Notes: a model not told the origin generated them from the sequence alone. A DNA stretch of 64,000 bases from Firmicutes bacterium HGW-Firmicutes-2 (GCA_002841495.1 PGZV01000003.1:186001-250000); one strand, 5' to 3'; numbered from the stretch's first letter, positions 54,723 through 62,968 are shown. Translations and numbers: made by a program.

Positions 54723-55313
54723 TTAGTCATTCACCCACAATCCATGTTTGCTACAACCAAAGAATAGTTTTCCACCATGATGTCTTGGAAGGCGCACATC
54801 TGTGCCTTGTTCCGGATACAACCTCACAAACAGGATACGGTCAACACTTATAAGCGCTACAAAATTCAGATAATGTTCCTTAGACATCTCGTGTGGAAAA
54901 GTTATATAGTAATCATTTTCAATATTTTCAACATTAAGATAATGCTCTTGGTTACTTGGTTTAGGAATAAGTGCTGCTAATTTTCTACCACAGCAAGATA
55001 CTTCCGCCTCCCCTGTAGCTGTTAAAACATTGTTACAGGTTGGACAATTATAAAACTTGATTCTTTTCATATTACCTCCGTCTGCACTGTTGGATCCTAA
55101 GTCACCTATCAGTATTTTTTCAATATTTACACCTAATACTTTGGAAAGTTCATGAAGCAAGGACACATCCGGACAACCCATTCCTCTCTCCCATTTTGAA
55201 ATGGTTCGATCGCTGATATTCATCGTATCCGCAAGTTGCTTCTGTGTTAGTCCCTTCTCTTTTCTTAATCCAAAAATCAGTTTTCCAACTTTATCACAAT
55301 CCAAGATGTTCAC
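54723..55313 (-). CDS. XRE-family regulator fused to a desulfoferrodoxin-like domain
   Basis: A 196-residue protein. Residues 1-70 form a Cro/C1 helix-turn-helix (LTQKQLADTMNISDRTISKW). Residues 85-115 look like a desulforedoxin metal centre (YNCPTCNNV, SCCGRK). The rest resembles the superoxide reductase fold: the His in EHYLN, PHEMSKEHY and CSKHGLW together supply four His and one Cys, as in the SOR Fe site. It may sense superoxide or redox state and change DNA binding, or combine regulation with detoxification. It appears single, with terminator hairpins downstream. Confidence 0.85.
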   Translation of the reverse strand: MNILDCDKVGKLIFGLRKEKGLTQKQLADTMNISDRTISKWERGMGCPDVSLLHELSKVLGVNIEKILIGDLGSNSADGGNMKRIKFYNCPTCNNVLTATGEAEVSCCGRKLAALIPKPSNQEHYLNVENIENDYYITFPHEMSKEHYLNFVALISVDRILFVRLYPEQGTDVRLPRHHGGKLFFGCSKHGLWVND

Positions 55314-55378
55314 CTCCTACTCATTTAGTATAATCACTTACGGACTTTATCACAACCAACGCTCCGTTGAGTTATTGG

Positions 55379-55801
55379 CTATCCTACCAGTTTTTTTAAC
55401 ATCTTTACAAATTCTTTTTTCTCGTTTTCTGAATCCAAACGATCTAGCAACGTCTCCATGATGTTTAGTTCTAGTACATAATGCTCATTAATTGTCTGCT
55501 TACCCTCATTAGTCAATTTTATTGAATAAGACCTTAGATCTTCCTTACAGATAACTCTTTCAATCCATCCGCTCTTTTCTATTCTCTTAATTGCACTACT
55601 CAAAGTACTTGAGTTAAGAGAAAGCTTCGTGCCAATATCTTTCAATATCATTGTTTCGTTTTCTTCCAATAACCTGAGTATATTTACATCTATTATTGAT
55701 GCACCTTTTAACTTCTCAGTACACACAGTAATATCGCCACTTATCATAATCTTGTGCCATAACTTTACCAGCTGCTCCGAATTCTTATTTATACTACTCA
55801 T
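55379..55801 (-). CDS. MarR-family transcriptional regulator
   Basis: About 140 residues with the MarR winged helix: dimer helices at both ends, recognition region TKLSLNSSTLSSAIKRIEKS and wing VICKEDLRSYSIKLT. ATG 55801 is preferred (GAAGGTG at 6 bp); GTG 55810 would lie almost against the SD. The nitroreductase gene ends 12 bp upstream, so both are one operon. Two CGTANNNTACG palindromes between the operon promoter and the nitroreductase start are the likely operators for autorepression. Confidence 0.88.
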   Translation of the reverse strand: MSSINKNSEQLVKLWHKIMISGDITVCTEKLKGASIIDVNILRLLEENETMILKDIGTKLSLNSSTLSSAIKRIEKSGWIERVICKEDLRSYSIKLTNEGKQTINEHYVLELNIMETLLDRLDSENEKKEFVKMLKKLVG

Positions 55802-55813
55802 AGTATTCACCTT

Positions 55814-56599
55814 CTAAAAAAATATACTTGCTACATATTTTGCTGCATTTTCTTGATTATAACCTTCTAAAGGGTGGCTCTCAATCGAAATACTAACCGT
55901 GTTACTGGTTTCACGTGCACATAAATAGAAATGTGACATAAAAATTCCAGCATCAATTCTACTATTACCTACCAGAAAAAAATCTGCTCTTTTCTCTTTA
56001 ATAATAACTCTTACTGGTTGCCCATTATTTGCAGACGGTGCTAATGTAGACATTTTTACTATCTCTAGAATCCCTTCGTCCAAGTTTTCTTCAGTGTAAT
56101 TCATCCATATTTCCTTAATATCTTTCCTCTTTGTGCTTCCGGCAATTTTTCTAAAATTATTATTTAGAAATCCTTCATCCTGAGCAATGCCAAATGCTAT
56201 AACTACGCCAATCCGTTCATTTTTCTTAATACTACATTTTAAATTCAATACCTTTCTATCATAAGTACCCAACCAGCAAGTTCCATATCCAGCATATGTA
56301 AGCTTCAACACTTCCGGTTCCAATGCGAATCCTAGTTCTTGCATTCCTAGGTCATCTTCACATATTCCGATTATACAATATGGCGCGTTAATCTTACCAA
56401 CCCCCCATAAAAAACCTAATTTTACATCCTCTGTATCATCTTTAGTCATTAATACTTCAAATCTCACCCTAGAATTACCGAATTTTGGTATGTATTTCTC
56501 CAAATTTTTCTGTATTTCTATTAGAATATTGCTTTCAACAAGTGTATCTTTATACTTTCTCACCGATTTTCTCTTTAACATACTTTCTATTATATCCAT
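55814..56599 (-). CDS. Nitroreductase-family protein
   Basis: A 261-residue FMN-dependent reductase of the putative-TM-nitroreductase type. It starts with MDIIESMLKRKSVRKYKD, the usual FMN-phosphate Arg-rich N-terminus, then shows a second half with STLAPSANNGQPVRVIIK and IDAGIFMSHF. These enzymes form a duplicated nitroreductase fold and reduce nitro compounds or quinones with NAD(P)H. It is the first gene of an operon with a MarR regulator. SD AAGGGAG precedes the ATG. The natural substrate is unknown. Confidence 0.85.
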   Translation of the reverse strand: MDIIESMLKRKSVRKYKDTLVESNILIEIQKNLEKYIPKFGNSRVRFEVLMTKDDTEDVKLGFLWGVGKINAPYCIIGICEDDLGMQELGFALEPEVLKLTYAGYGTCWLGTYDRKVLNLKCSIKKNERIGVVIAFGIAQDEGFLNNNFRKIAGSTKRKDIKEIWMNYTEENLDEGILEIVKMSTLAPSANNGQPVRVIIKEKRADFFLVGNSRIDAGIFMSHFYLCARETSNTVSISIESHPLEGYNQENAAKYVASIFF

Positions 56600-56611
56600 T
56601 GTTTCTCCCTT

Positions 56612-56638
56612 CGTATATTACGTTGTTCGTACTATACG
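56612..56638 (-). promoter_or_regulatory. Two palindromic operator candidates for the MarR regulator
   Basis: CGTATATTACG (56612-56622) and CGTACTATACG (56628-56638) are two CGTA-N3-TACG palindromes with 16-bp period. They lie between the -10 box and the nitroreductase start, suited for repression by the co-transcribed MarR protein. Confidence 0.7.
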
Positions 56639-56639
56639 A

Positions 56640-56668
56640 TATATAACATACTTTGACCTAATTGTCAA
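56640..56668 (-). promoter_or_regulatory. Nitroreductase-marR promoter
   Basis: On the minus strand TTGACA (56668-56663) is followed after exactly 17 bp by TATATA (56645-56640). The operator pair begins 2 bp after the -10 box. Confidence 0.75.
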
Positions 56669-56724
56669 ATATTCTGAAACATCAAAAATGTGCCACTAAT
56701 CCTCTTAAATTATGAATCAGCCTA

Positions 56725-57303
56725 TCAACTCTCCTCCATTAATTCTACTTCTAACGTCTCAAAAAGTTTCTTTGCTGCATTTAGATTAATGAGCAACCTG
56801 ATGTGCATAATGATACTTACGGCCATCAGAACAAAGAGATATACACCGCTGCCCTCTTTTGGCATATTCAGTGAAAAACTCATGACCAATAAAGACAATC
56901 CCTGTATCACCGCATACCGCTTGAGCTCAGACCCAAACTGATGAGACAAGGTTGCTTCTTCAAGCATGGTCATATGAACCGTCATGCCTTGATAGATATA
57001 AACCACCAGTAACAGTTCACTCAGCCATCCAACAATCATCACGGCATAGTTGAAAAAATCACCTATCTGTATCCATCCAAGCATCCCTGTAACAACATCT
57101 AGAATAGAAACACATATCATACTTACTGACAAGAATCTAGCAATACGAAAAACCCCAAAATCTGTTTTGGCATATAGATATCCAAGTCCAACAAACACAA
57201 AATAGTACCCAAGAACATCCGGTAATAGATCAAATCTGCCAATATTAATATCGATTAGGACCAGTAAGAACCCACCAAAAATATATTTATACCCGTTATT
57301 CAT
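56725..57303 (-). CDS. Small multi-pass membrane protein of unknown function
   Basis: A 192-residue protein with five or six predicted TM helices. It begins MNNGYKYIFGGFLLVLIDIN with a short glycine-aspartate segment (GRFDLLPDVLGYYFVFVGLG) that recurs in small clostridial membrane proteins. No catalytic residues are apparent. SD GGAGG lies 7 bp upstream. Its start overlaps the upstream gene stop by 8 bp, so it works with the 302-residue single-pass protein. Role unknown. Confidence 0.7.
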   Translation of the reverse strand: MNNGYKYIFGGFLLVLIDINIGRFDLLPDVLGYYFVFVGLGYLYAKTDFGVFRIARFLSVSMICVSILDVVTGMLGWIQIGDFFNYAVMIVGWLSELLLVVYIYQGMTVHMTMLEEATLSHQFGSELKRYAVIQGLSLLVMSFSLNMPKEGSGVYLFVLMAVSIIMHIRLLINLNAAKKLFETLEVELMEES

Positions 57304-58204
57304 GTTCCGTCCTCCATAACGCTACGAAAGATTCAACAGCGGTTTCGTTCATGCCGGTACCATAAAAAGGATAATAAATCCAAGTATCATACGATTGACC
57401 GTCTTTTTCATAGACCATGTCCAAGGATATCATATTAAAACGCCATTCACTTGAGACATCCTTATCCTTTGCCGTATAAGCCACCTCAAATCCTCTTTTT
57501 ACCTCTATGGGCTCTGTAAGGTTCATCAATGCATCATAAGTATATGTACGATCAAAGTCAACAATGAGGCTCATATCCAAATCATCCCTATGGGGCTCAA
57601 AAGATGATAAATCAAGAGATGTGATGCTAATTGGTGTCTCTGTCTCAAAATCAGCAGTAAAATGATCCCTACTCCCGCCACCACCTTTTCTTAATCTATG
57701 TTCCTCCCAATTGTCTTCCGTTCTTATTGTAATCCGCCCTAGAGATACCGGCATGATGGTGCCATCATCAAAGATAGCTGTACCCGTACCAAAAGTAAGG
57801 CTACCCTTCTCTTTCATTCGACTTATGTCTTCATCCGTCAAATAAAGATTGATATACCCTTTTTTTAAAGTATAATATCGCCCTATCTCATCATTGTAAG
57901 GATTGTTATTCATATCGCTGGTATACATGAAGCCACCGAAACCACCGCTTTGACTGACAGACTGTTTTACCTTTAGACCATAAAAACTTATGGATTTAAC
58001 TCTTCGTGTGTCACTATTATTCGTGATATACGATATGGTCAGTGTTTCATCCATCATCCCATTATAATAGATCTCATCATTGATTTCTGTAAATAAGGGC
58101 GCCTCAATAACCTGATAAGATGCATAGATAACATTACTTATAGCTGATAGCGTGACCAGCGCTGCTATGATCATGCTATATCGTTTTAGTTTTTTTTCTG
58201 ACAT
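57296..58204 (-). CDS. Signal-anchored extracytoplasmic protein of unknown function
   Basis: A 302-residue protein with an N-terminal hydrophobic segment (about 9-30) after a lysine-rich start, then a beta-rich exterior domain. It contains GGFGGF (near 90) and RKGGGGSRDHF (near 175), and no cysteine or catalytic motif. The sequence alternates strands with aromatic and charged residues, as in adhesive or immunoglobulin-like folds; this is only an impression. SD AAGGAG lies 7 bp before the ATG. It is coupled to a multi-pass membrane protein by an 8-bp overlap, so the pair may form a membrane complex. Confidence 0.7.
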   Translation of the reverse strand: MSEKKLKRYSMIIAALVTLSAISNVIYASYQVIEAPLFTEINDEIYYNGMMDETLTISYITNNSDTRRVKSISFYGLKVKQSVSQSGGFGGFMYTSDMNNNPYNDEIGRYYTLKKGYINLYLTDEDISRMKEKGSLTFGTGTAIFDDGTIMPVSLGRITIRTEDNWEEHRLRKGGGGSRDHFTADFETETPISITSLDLSSFEPHRDDLDMSLIVDFDRTYTYDALMNLTEPIEVKRGFEVAYTAKDKDVSSEWRFNMISLDMVYEKDGQSYDTWIYYPFYGTGMNETAVESFVALWRTEHE

Positions 58205-58381
58205 ACTCTCTCTCCTTTATCCTTTATAGAACGCCATCTGGATGACACCCATCCTACATATGTTGAAGGAAGTGTTTCTAACTATAATAACAATTAAAGC
58301 TAGGTTTTGTGACACTTTGTGTCCAAGTTTTTATCCAGATAATTTCCTTTTGCTTATATTTCATCATACTTAGTTAAGTTT

Positions 58382-59284
58382 CTAATAGTTTAGTTGTATT
58401 GAATGTCCTTCTGCAAAAGCACTTTCCTTAAAAAAGTAAATATGAAAATAGTCATCATTGATAATCTGTCTTTCTACGAGTGGCTTTCCTTCTTGATCAG
58501 TACCTATTTTTTCTAAGATCATATATTTTGTTTGATCACTGACTTCAATGCTACTTGGTACATCATGAGCGTATATTTTCTCTGCAATGACCTGATTGTC
58601 ATGATCATCCATCTGCTTCAAAACATAATATTTTACATCGTTAATACCTTCAACATTAATCTTGACTTTAAAGCTTTCAGTGGATTCACTGTTACATACC
58701 AAAACCGTACGATTCTCTGTTAAGAACATGGACATACTTCCACCACTACCATATTCACCACTCATAGATACGCCTGAACCAGAAGTGAAATAGATCTCAC
58801 CTTCATCCGTCATATATACCGGATTCAAAACAGCCAGTATCACAGGTGCATTTTTAGCAAAAATCGTGCCTTCTATTTCTTTTCCATCATCATTAAAACT
58901 TATATGAACCTGAGTCACTTGGTTACTGCTACCGACGCTGCTATAGCTTTCACCATTTTCTTCATAACTCGCATCAATAAACAAGACACCCTCATAACTC
59001 TCAAAGACAACATCCTCAGGATTAGCTTCATTTATTGTTCCATATACTCTTCCTTCATATTTAGATTCCATAACAACTTCTCCACCATGCATCAATTTGT
59101 TGCTATTTTCTGAAACATAGGCCTCAAAATCAAATAAATCAATATAGTCATCAGTTACAAAAACCCCCACGAGCTTATCCTCTTCCATTGTATTACCTGC
59201 TTCTGCTACCGCCAATTGGCATCCGGATAACATCACTAATATCATGGGTATCATAACTAAACTGGCCATTATTTTCTTATGCAT
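58382..59284 (-). CDS. Lipoprotein co-transcribed with an XRE regulator
   Basis: About 300 residues. A lipoprotein signal peptide ends in MLSGC (near Cys22), followed by a beta-rich extracytoplasmic region containing the glycine-serine run SMSGEYGSGGSMSM. No known domain is recognised. The ATG at 59284 lies inside the last codons of the XRE gene (GATGCATAA), with GGAGG 9 bp upstream; the longer frame from 59311 starts before that site. Translation is thus coupled to the regulator. The operon order is DUF2975-like, XRE, lipoprotein. Confidence 0.75.
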   Translation of the reverse strand: MHKKIMASLVMIPMILVMLSGCQLAVAEAGNTMEEDKLVGVFVTDDYIDLFDFEAYVSENSNKLMHGGEVVMESKYEGRVYGTINEANPEDVVFESYEGVLFIDASYEENGESYSSVGSSNQVTQVHISFNDDGKEIEGTIFAKNAPVILAVLNPVYMTDEGEIYFTSGSGVSMSGEYGSGGSMSMFLTENRTVLVCNSESTESFKVKINVEGINDVKYYVLKQMDDHDNQVIAEKIYAHDVPSSIEVSDQTKYMILEKIGTDQEGKPLVERQIINDDYFHIYFFKESAFAEGHSIQLNY

Positions 59285-59504
59285 CCTCATCATCCTCCAT
59301 TCTGCCGTCAAATTCCAATATATCCCCTAGTTCACAATCCAAATAATAACAGATTTTATTCATTGTATTGAACCTTATACCTTTTGCCTTACCACTACGT
59401 AATATTGATAAGTTTGCCTCTGTAATATTAATCAAAGAGCACAGTTCTTTTGATGTCATGTTTTTTTCCTTCAACATTTCTGTTAAGTGCACCCTAATTG
59501 CCAT
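59277..59504 (-). CDS. Small XRE-family regulator (YozG-like)
   Basis: A 75-residue protein that is essentially one Cro/C1 helix-turn-helix (KNMTSKELCSLINITEANLS, LRSGKAKGIRF) with an acidic tail EFDGRMEDDEDA. Small XRE proteins of this kind are usually encoded next to DUF2975 membrane proteins, as here (gap 9 bp). It overlaps the lipoprotein start. It is the likely ligand for the twin ATTATTG-N5-CAATAAT sites flanking the operon promoter. SD AGGAGG is 5 bp from the ATG. Confidence 0.9.
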   Translation of the reverse strand: MAIRVHLTEMLKEKNMTSKELCSLINITEANLSILRSGKAKGIRFNTMNKICYYLDCELGDILEFDGRMEDDEDA

Positions 59505-59513
59505 ATCTGCCTC

Positions 59514-60482
59514 CTACACAAACAAATCCATTTCTTCTTTGATTTTTGAGCTGTGTGCAAAATACTTTGCAAGCAACATGGTCATGATGACAATTAAAAT
59601 AGATGTAAGGGGTATATCAATATGATAATTACTGTGAATCAGCTTAGCACCTGCTATCAATTGCAGTAAGTTTATAAAAATGGATGCAATCACCGTTACA
59701 ATAATGGCTTGTTGACATTTATTTACGAGTTGAACGGCCTTATCCACAACGCTTTGACTATATCTTTCAATCTTCAATGCCTGCACCAGGTCATAACCTG
59801 CTAAAATAATACTTATTTGATAAAATAGCGGAATCATTTTAGTGATCGATCTTAATAGAATAAAATAATGTGTAAGCGTAAAATCAATGCCGGCCATAGT
59901 ATTAGCCGATTCAACCACTTTCATTTCCCTCATAATATCAAATGGCAATGCAAAGGTTAATGCAAGTACTGTTATAACTGCGAATATAATTAGCAGGGCT
60001 TCAAGATCAATGAGTAGTCTATCCGTCATCCCTGTTTGAATTCTGCGAAGCAGACGCATAATTACATACCCTATTAACACAATATATACAACGCTTGAAA
60101 CGCCTATTTTCCACGATCCTTTTAGAGTAGAAGGTGCTAAGATGCCTTCTGCAAACCCAGGGTTAATCATATAATACATACCGAAAAATAATAGAACACT
60201 TAGCAATAAAAGTAATAAATCCTCACTTTTTTGGATGCCTTTTCTTATTCTTGTACTTAGTACAATGAGTGGTGTCATACAAAACAACACATAAGCCATC
60301 CAAGCTACAACATTGCCAAGGGGGCCATCTAATGACATTATTCTAAGAAGATAACCCACTTGTACAAATGGAAAAGAAATGATACTGTCGTAACCAATCG
60401 CTTGATCTTTCATCAGATAAAAAGCGATGATACAAATTAATCCTATGCCTATTAAAATACTAACCAACCTCTTGTTATCCAT
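59514..60482 (-). CDS. DUF2975-like membrane protein (extended)
   Basis: About 322 residues with eight TM helices. The C-terminal half (about 160-322) resembles DUF2975, ending LLAKYFAHSSKIKEEMDLFV. Usual family members have about 150-200 residues, so the first four helices are an extension. It forms an operon with a small XRE gene, the standard DUF2975 pairing, and a lipoprotein. I choose ATG 60482 (AAAGGAG at 6 bp) over 60488, which touches the SD. It may act as a membrane sensor or sink for the XRE protein; this is inference. Confidence 0.8.
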   Translation of the reverse strand: MDNKRLVSILIGIGLICIIAFYLMKDQAIGYDSIISFPFVQVGYLLRIMSLDGPLGNVVAWMAYVLFCMTPLIVLSTRIRKGIQKSEDLLLLLLSVLLFFGMYYMINPGFAEGILAPSTLKGSWKIGVSSVVYIVLIGYVIMRLLRRIQTGMTDRLLIDLEALLIIFAVITVLALTFALPFDIMREMKVVESANTMAGIDFTLTHYFILLRSITKMIPLFYQISIILAGYDLVQALKIERYSQSVVDKAVQLVNKCQQAIIVTVIASIFINLLQLIAGAKLIHSNYHIDIPLTSILIVIMTMLLAKYFAHSSKIKEEMDLFV

Positions 60483-60495
60483 ATCCATCTCCTTT

Positions 60496-60514
60496 ATTAT
60501 TGTTTTGCAATAAT
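60496..60514 (-). promoter_or_regulatory. Operator candidate 1 of the DUF2975-XRE operon
   Basis: ATTATTG-TTTTG-CAATAAT, two perfect 7-bp arms with a 5-bp spacer. It lies between the -10 box and the start codon, about 10 bp after the -10 box. Confidence 0.7.
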
Positions 60515-60523
60515 TATTAATTT

Positions 60524-60556
60524 ATTATACCACCCAAATTATTGTTAATCAATAAT
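60524..60556 (-). promoter_or_regulatory. Promoter of the DUF2975-XRE operon with operator 2 over the -35 box
   Basis: TTGATT (60552-60547) and TATAAT (60529-60524) are 17 bp apart. ATTATTG-TTAAT-CAATAAT (60538-60556), the same palindrome as operator 1, covers the -35 region. Two identical sites around one promoter suggest autorepression. Confidence 0.75.
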
Positions 60557-60571
60557 TATTACAGGTACAAG

Positions 60572-60601
60572 TAAAAAATCCTTAGCATCGTGCTAAGGAT
60601 T
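60572..60601 (-). terminator. Terminator after the blaR1-like gene
   Basis: AATCCTTAGCA (60577-60587) and TGCTAAGGATT (60591-60601) form an 11-bp perfect stem with a 3-base loop. A T-run follows on the minus strand. It lies 12 bp after the BlaR1-like stop. Confidence 0.9.
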
Positions 60602-60613
60602 CATGTTTACATC

Positions 60614-62359
60614 TTATGGAATATATTGCTCTTCAATTATTTGTACAACACCATCTTTAGTGGTTACCCAGAAGGGTACATTTGCAGCTATCTCTAAATA
60701 AGTACTAAGATAGGCATTAAACTCATCCTTATCTGTTGTACTATAGAGAAGGCTACCATCCTCATTACTTGAGAAATCGTTTCTCCAGTCGATAAACCTG
60801 TATTCGGTTTTATCATCAACTTCATATGGTATTTGTTCAATCTCGGGATTATGTATATAGTACCCATTTGGCATATCCAGTTCTTCTATATCAAGTTCTT
60901 CTATTCGATCTGTATCCTCGAATGTTATCCATTCAACCGGATCAAATGTTATTCTATTTAAGTCGAATGCCTCAAATCCAGTAATATAACCTAAGTCCTG
61001 ATAAGAGCTACTCGTAACCTCGTCGCTTGCATTACCTCTTATGCTTGTTGATTCCTCATCATCCAGAGCCAATTCACCTGTCCGCCCATTTTTCAAGACA
61101 TAGCTTAGCAAATCAACATACACTTCTTCCGGAATTGTATAATATCTGTATTTTTCCTGGGTCTCTTCATTCATAATCATTGCAAAATTTTCATAGGAAT
61201 AAAAACGTATGTAATACCCATCATGCAAAACTATTTTAAGCGTTGGTGAACTTTCAAAAGGGGCATTCACCTTTTTCTCTTTCCATTTTCCGTGTTCAAA
61301 CGTTTCTAGAAAATTGGAATTAGGAGAAAGACTCAAGATGCCTTGATTTTCCGTTTCCACAGTAATATCTCCACCCGTTGCCATTGAGGACAAGAAATTG
61401 TCAATATTTAGTAGCGATAAGTCAGGCTCATCACGCCTAGGATTTGACAGTAATCCAAAGATCGCAATAATAAGAATCATAACTGCCACTATAATGATAA
61501 AAAACTTGGGTTGCTTAAAGCTTAATATGTTCTTAATCCGCCCTTTTGTATCCCCTTCTCCAAAAGCAAGAGGTGTCATTCCAATACGTCTTCTTCCTGT
61601 TGATAGATTCAGCAATGACTGTGAATATTCTTTTTTCACTCTGTGACCTAATTGACGGATCACCGATTCATCACAAGACATTTCCATATCTTTGCCACTT
61701 AACCAGAAAGCAATCCATACCAATGGATTAAACCAATGTATGCAAACTGCCAGATAACTTATGAATCTAATCGCATGGTCAAATCTCTTAATGTGGGTTT
61801 GTTCATGTAGGACGATATATTCTTTCTCAGACTCAGATAATGAATTTGGTAAATATATCTTCGGTTGAATCAACCCCAAAACAAAAGGTGTATCCACATA
61901 GTCAGACCGGTAAATATTATCCTTTTCATGGCTTGCATATTTTAATCTATTTTTTATTTTTATTAGCGATACCATTCCATAGATCAAAAGGACAACAAGG
62001 CCTGCAATCCAAAGCAATGATCCAAGAAATATCCAAACCTGCATTGGATTCACACTTGAAGCGACATCTGCCGCTGTACCACTTATAGATTGATCTATCG
62101 TAAAGATTTCTGCAGTCACATTCGGTGTTGTGTCGTATAAAACATCGTTAGAGATTGGCATAGGATTCACCGGAATTATGCTCAAAATGCTTTCAAATGA
62201 CATAGGTACAATGAGTCTAAAGAGCGCTACAGCCCACAATATATAGGCGAACTTTTTCGGTGCTTTTTTTAGAAGCAATCTTGCTCCTATAATGAATAGA
62301 ATCACAATACTACTCACATAGCTCATATTTATAATTTGTAAAAATATTTTCTCTAACAT
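60614..62359 (-). CDS. BlaR1/MecR1-family M56 metallopeptidase with non-penicillin sensor domain
   Basis: A 581-residue membrane peptidase. TM helices lie near 1-30, 35-60 and 105-132, followed by a cytoplasmic M56 peptidase domain with VLHEQTH (His185, Glu186, His189) and CDESVIRQLG, then a fourth TM near 283-305. The C-terminal 270-residue extracytoplasmic domain does not show SxxK or KTG penicillin-binding motifs, so it likely senses something other than beta-lactams. It would cleave or inactivate the BlaI repressor encoded 8 bp upstream. SD AAAGGTAGGG precedes the ATG. The lack of a linked beta-lactamase gene supports another signal. Confidence 0.88.
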   Translation of the reverse strand: MLEKIFLQIINMSYVSSIVILFIIGARLLLKKAPKKFAYILWAVALFRLIVPMSFESILSIIPVNPMPISNDVLYDTTPNVTAEIFTIDQSISGTAADVASSVNPMQVWIFLGSLLWIAGLVVLLIYGMVSLIKIKNRLKYASHEKDNIYRSDYVDTPFVLGLIQPKIYLPNSLSESEKEYIVLHEQTHIKRFDHAIRFISYLAVCIHWFNPLVWIAFWLSGKDMEMSCDESVIRQLGHRVKKEYSQSLLNLSTGRRRIGMTPLAFGEGDTKGRIKNILSFKQPKFFIIIVAVMILIIAIFGLLSNPRRDEPDLSLLNIDNFLSSMATGGDITVETENQGILSLSPNSNFLETFEHGKWKEKKVNAPFESSPTLKIVLHDGYYIRFYSYENFAMIMNEETQEKYRYYTIPEEVYVDLLSYVLKNGRTGELALDDEESTSIRGNASDEVTSSSYQDLGYITGFEAFDLNRITFDPVEWITFEDTDRIEELDIEELDMPNGYYIHNPEIEQIPYEVDDKTEYRFIDWRNDFSSNEDGSLLYSTTDKDEFNAYLSTYLEIAANVPFWVTTKDGVVQIIEEQYIP

Positions 62360-62367
62360 ATCTAACC

Positions 62368-62727
62368 CTACCTTTTGTATCCATCAATTAATTGTTGGAT
62401 TTCTTCAATTTCTTTGATACTCAACTTTTTTCGTTGCGTAAAAGCTGTTAAAAATCTGGGCAATGATCCTTCAAAAGATTCCTCTAAAAAGGCTTCACCT
62501 TTTTCTGCCAAAAAATCTTCCTTTTCAATTAAAACTATAACCGTTCCATTTTCATTTTGGAAAATTTCTCTCTCACATAAACGCTTCAACATGGTATAGG
62601 TTGTCGTTCGCTTCCACTGAAATTCTATTGCGCATATTTCAATCAGCTCACGAATTTTTGCAGGTGCTTTATCCCAAATAATATCAGCAAATCTTTGTTC
62701 CATTTCACCAAGCTTATATTTTTCCAC
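62368..62727 (-). CDS. BlaI/MecI-family repressor
   Basis: About 119 residues: N-terminal winged helix (GEMEQRFADIIWDKAPAKIR, WKRTTTYTMLKRLCERE), then the dimerisation helices where BlaR1 cleavage normally occurs (EDFLAEKGEAFLEESF). GTG 62727 is chosen because AAGGAGG precedes it by 7 bp and the N-terminus then fits the family; the frame is open to an ATG at 62778, which lies within the operators. It should repress its own operon by binding the GTCTAA-N5-TTAGAC sites. Confidence 0.9.
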   Translation of the reverse strand: MEKYKLGEMEQRFADIIWDKAPAKIRELIEICAIEFQWKRTTTYTMLKRLCEREIFQNENGTVIVLIEKEDFLAEKGEAFLEESFEGSLPRFLTAFTQRKKLSIKEIEEIQQLIDGYKR

Positions 62728-62742
62728 TAATAATCCTCCTTT

Positions 62743-62759
62743 GTCTAACAGCTTTAGAC
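62743..62759 (-). promoter_or_regulatory. BlaI operator candidate 1
   Basis: GTCTAA-CAGCT-TTAGAC, two perfect 6-bp arms. It lies between the -10 box and the GTG start, 24 bp from the second copy. Confidence 0.78.
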
Positions 62760-62765
62760 AGTCAT

Positions 62766-62794
62766 AGTCTAACACCATTAGACGTTGTTGTCAA
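62766..62794 (-). promoter_or_regulatory. blaI promoter with operator 2 inside the spacer
   Basis: TTGACA (62794-62789) and TAGACT (62771-62766) are exactly 17 bp apart. GTCTAA-CACCA-TTAGAC (62767-62783) overlaps the spacer and the -10 box, so bound BlaI would block RNA polymerase. Confidence 0.8.
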
Positions 62795-62878
62795 GAACTT
62801 CTGCCAAACCATATTGCTCCAGAACAATTGCTTTCATTCTAAACTTCCTTTATGGGTATTATAGAACTTTATAAATCT

Positions 62879-62912
62879 ATCGTGTAATCAAACTCTAATT
62901 TTTGATTACACG
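62879..62912 (-). terminator. Second hairpin downstream of the flavin reductase gene
   Basis: TCGTGTAATCAAA near 62879 pairs with TTTGATTACACGA ending near 62912. It is weaker as a terminator than the adjacent 62931-62968 stem and may be a second stop or a small RNA stem. Confidence 0.55.
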
Positions 62913-62930
62913 ATAAATCTAAAAATTAAG

Positions 62931-62968
62931 AAAACCCATGAAATTTAAAAGAAAATTTCATGGGTTTT
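62931..62968 (-). terminator. Strong terminator of the flavin reductase gene
   Basis: AAAACCCATGAAATTT and AAATTTCATGGGTTTT form a stem of about 16 bp with a short loop, 22 bp after the stop codon on the minus strand. It can work in both directions. Confidence 0.85.
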
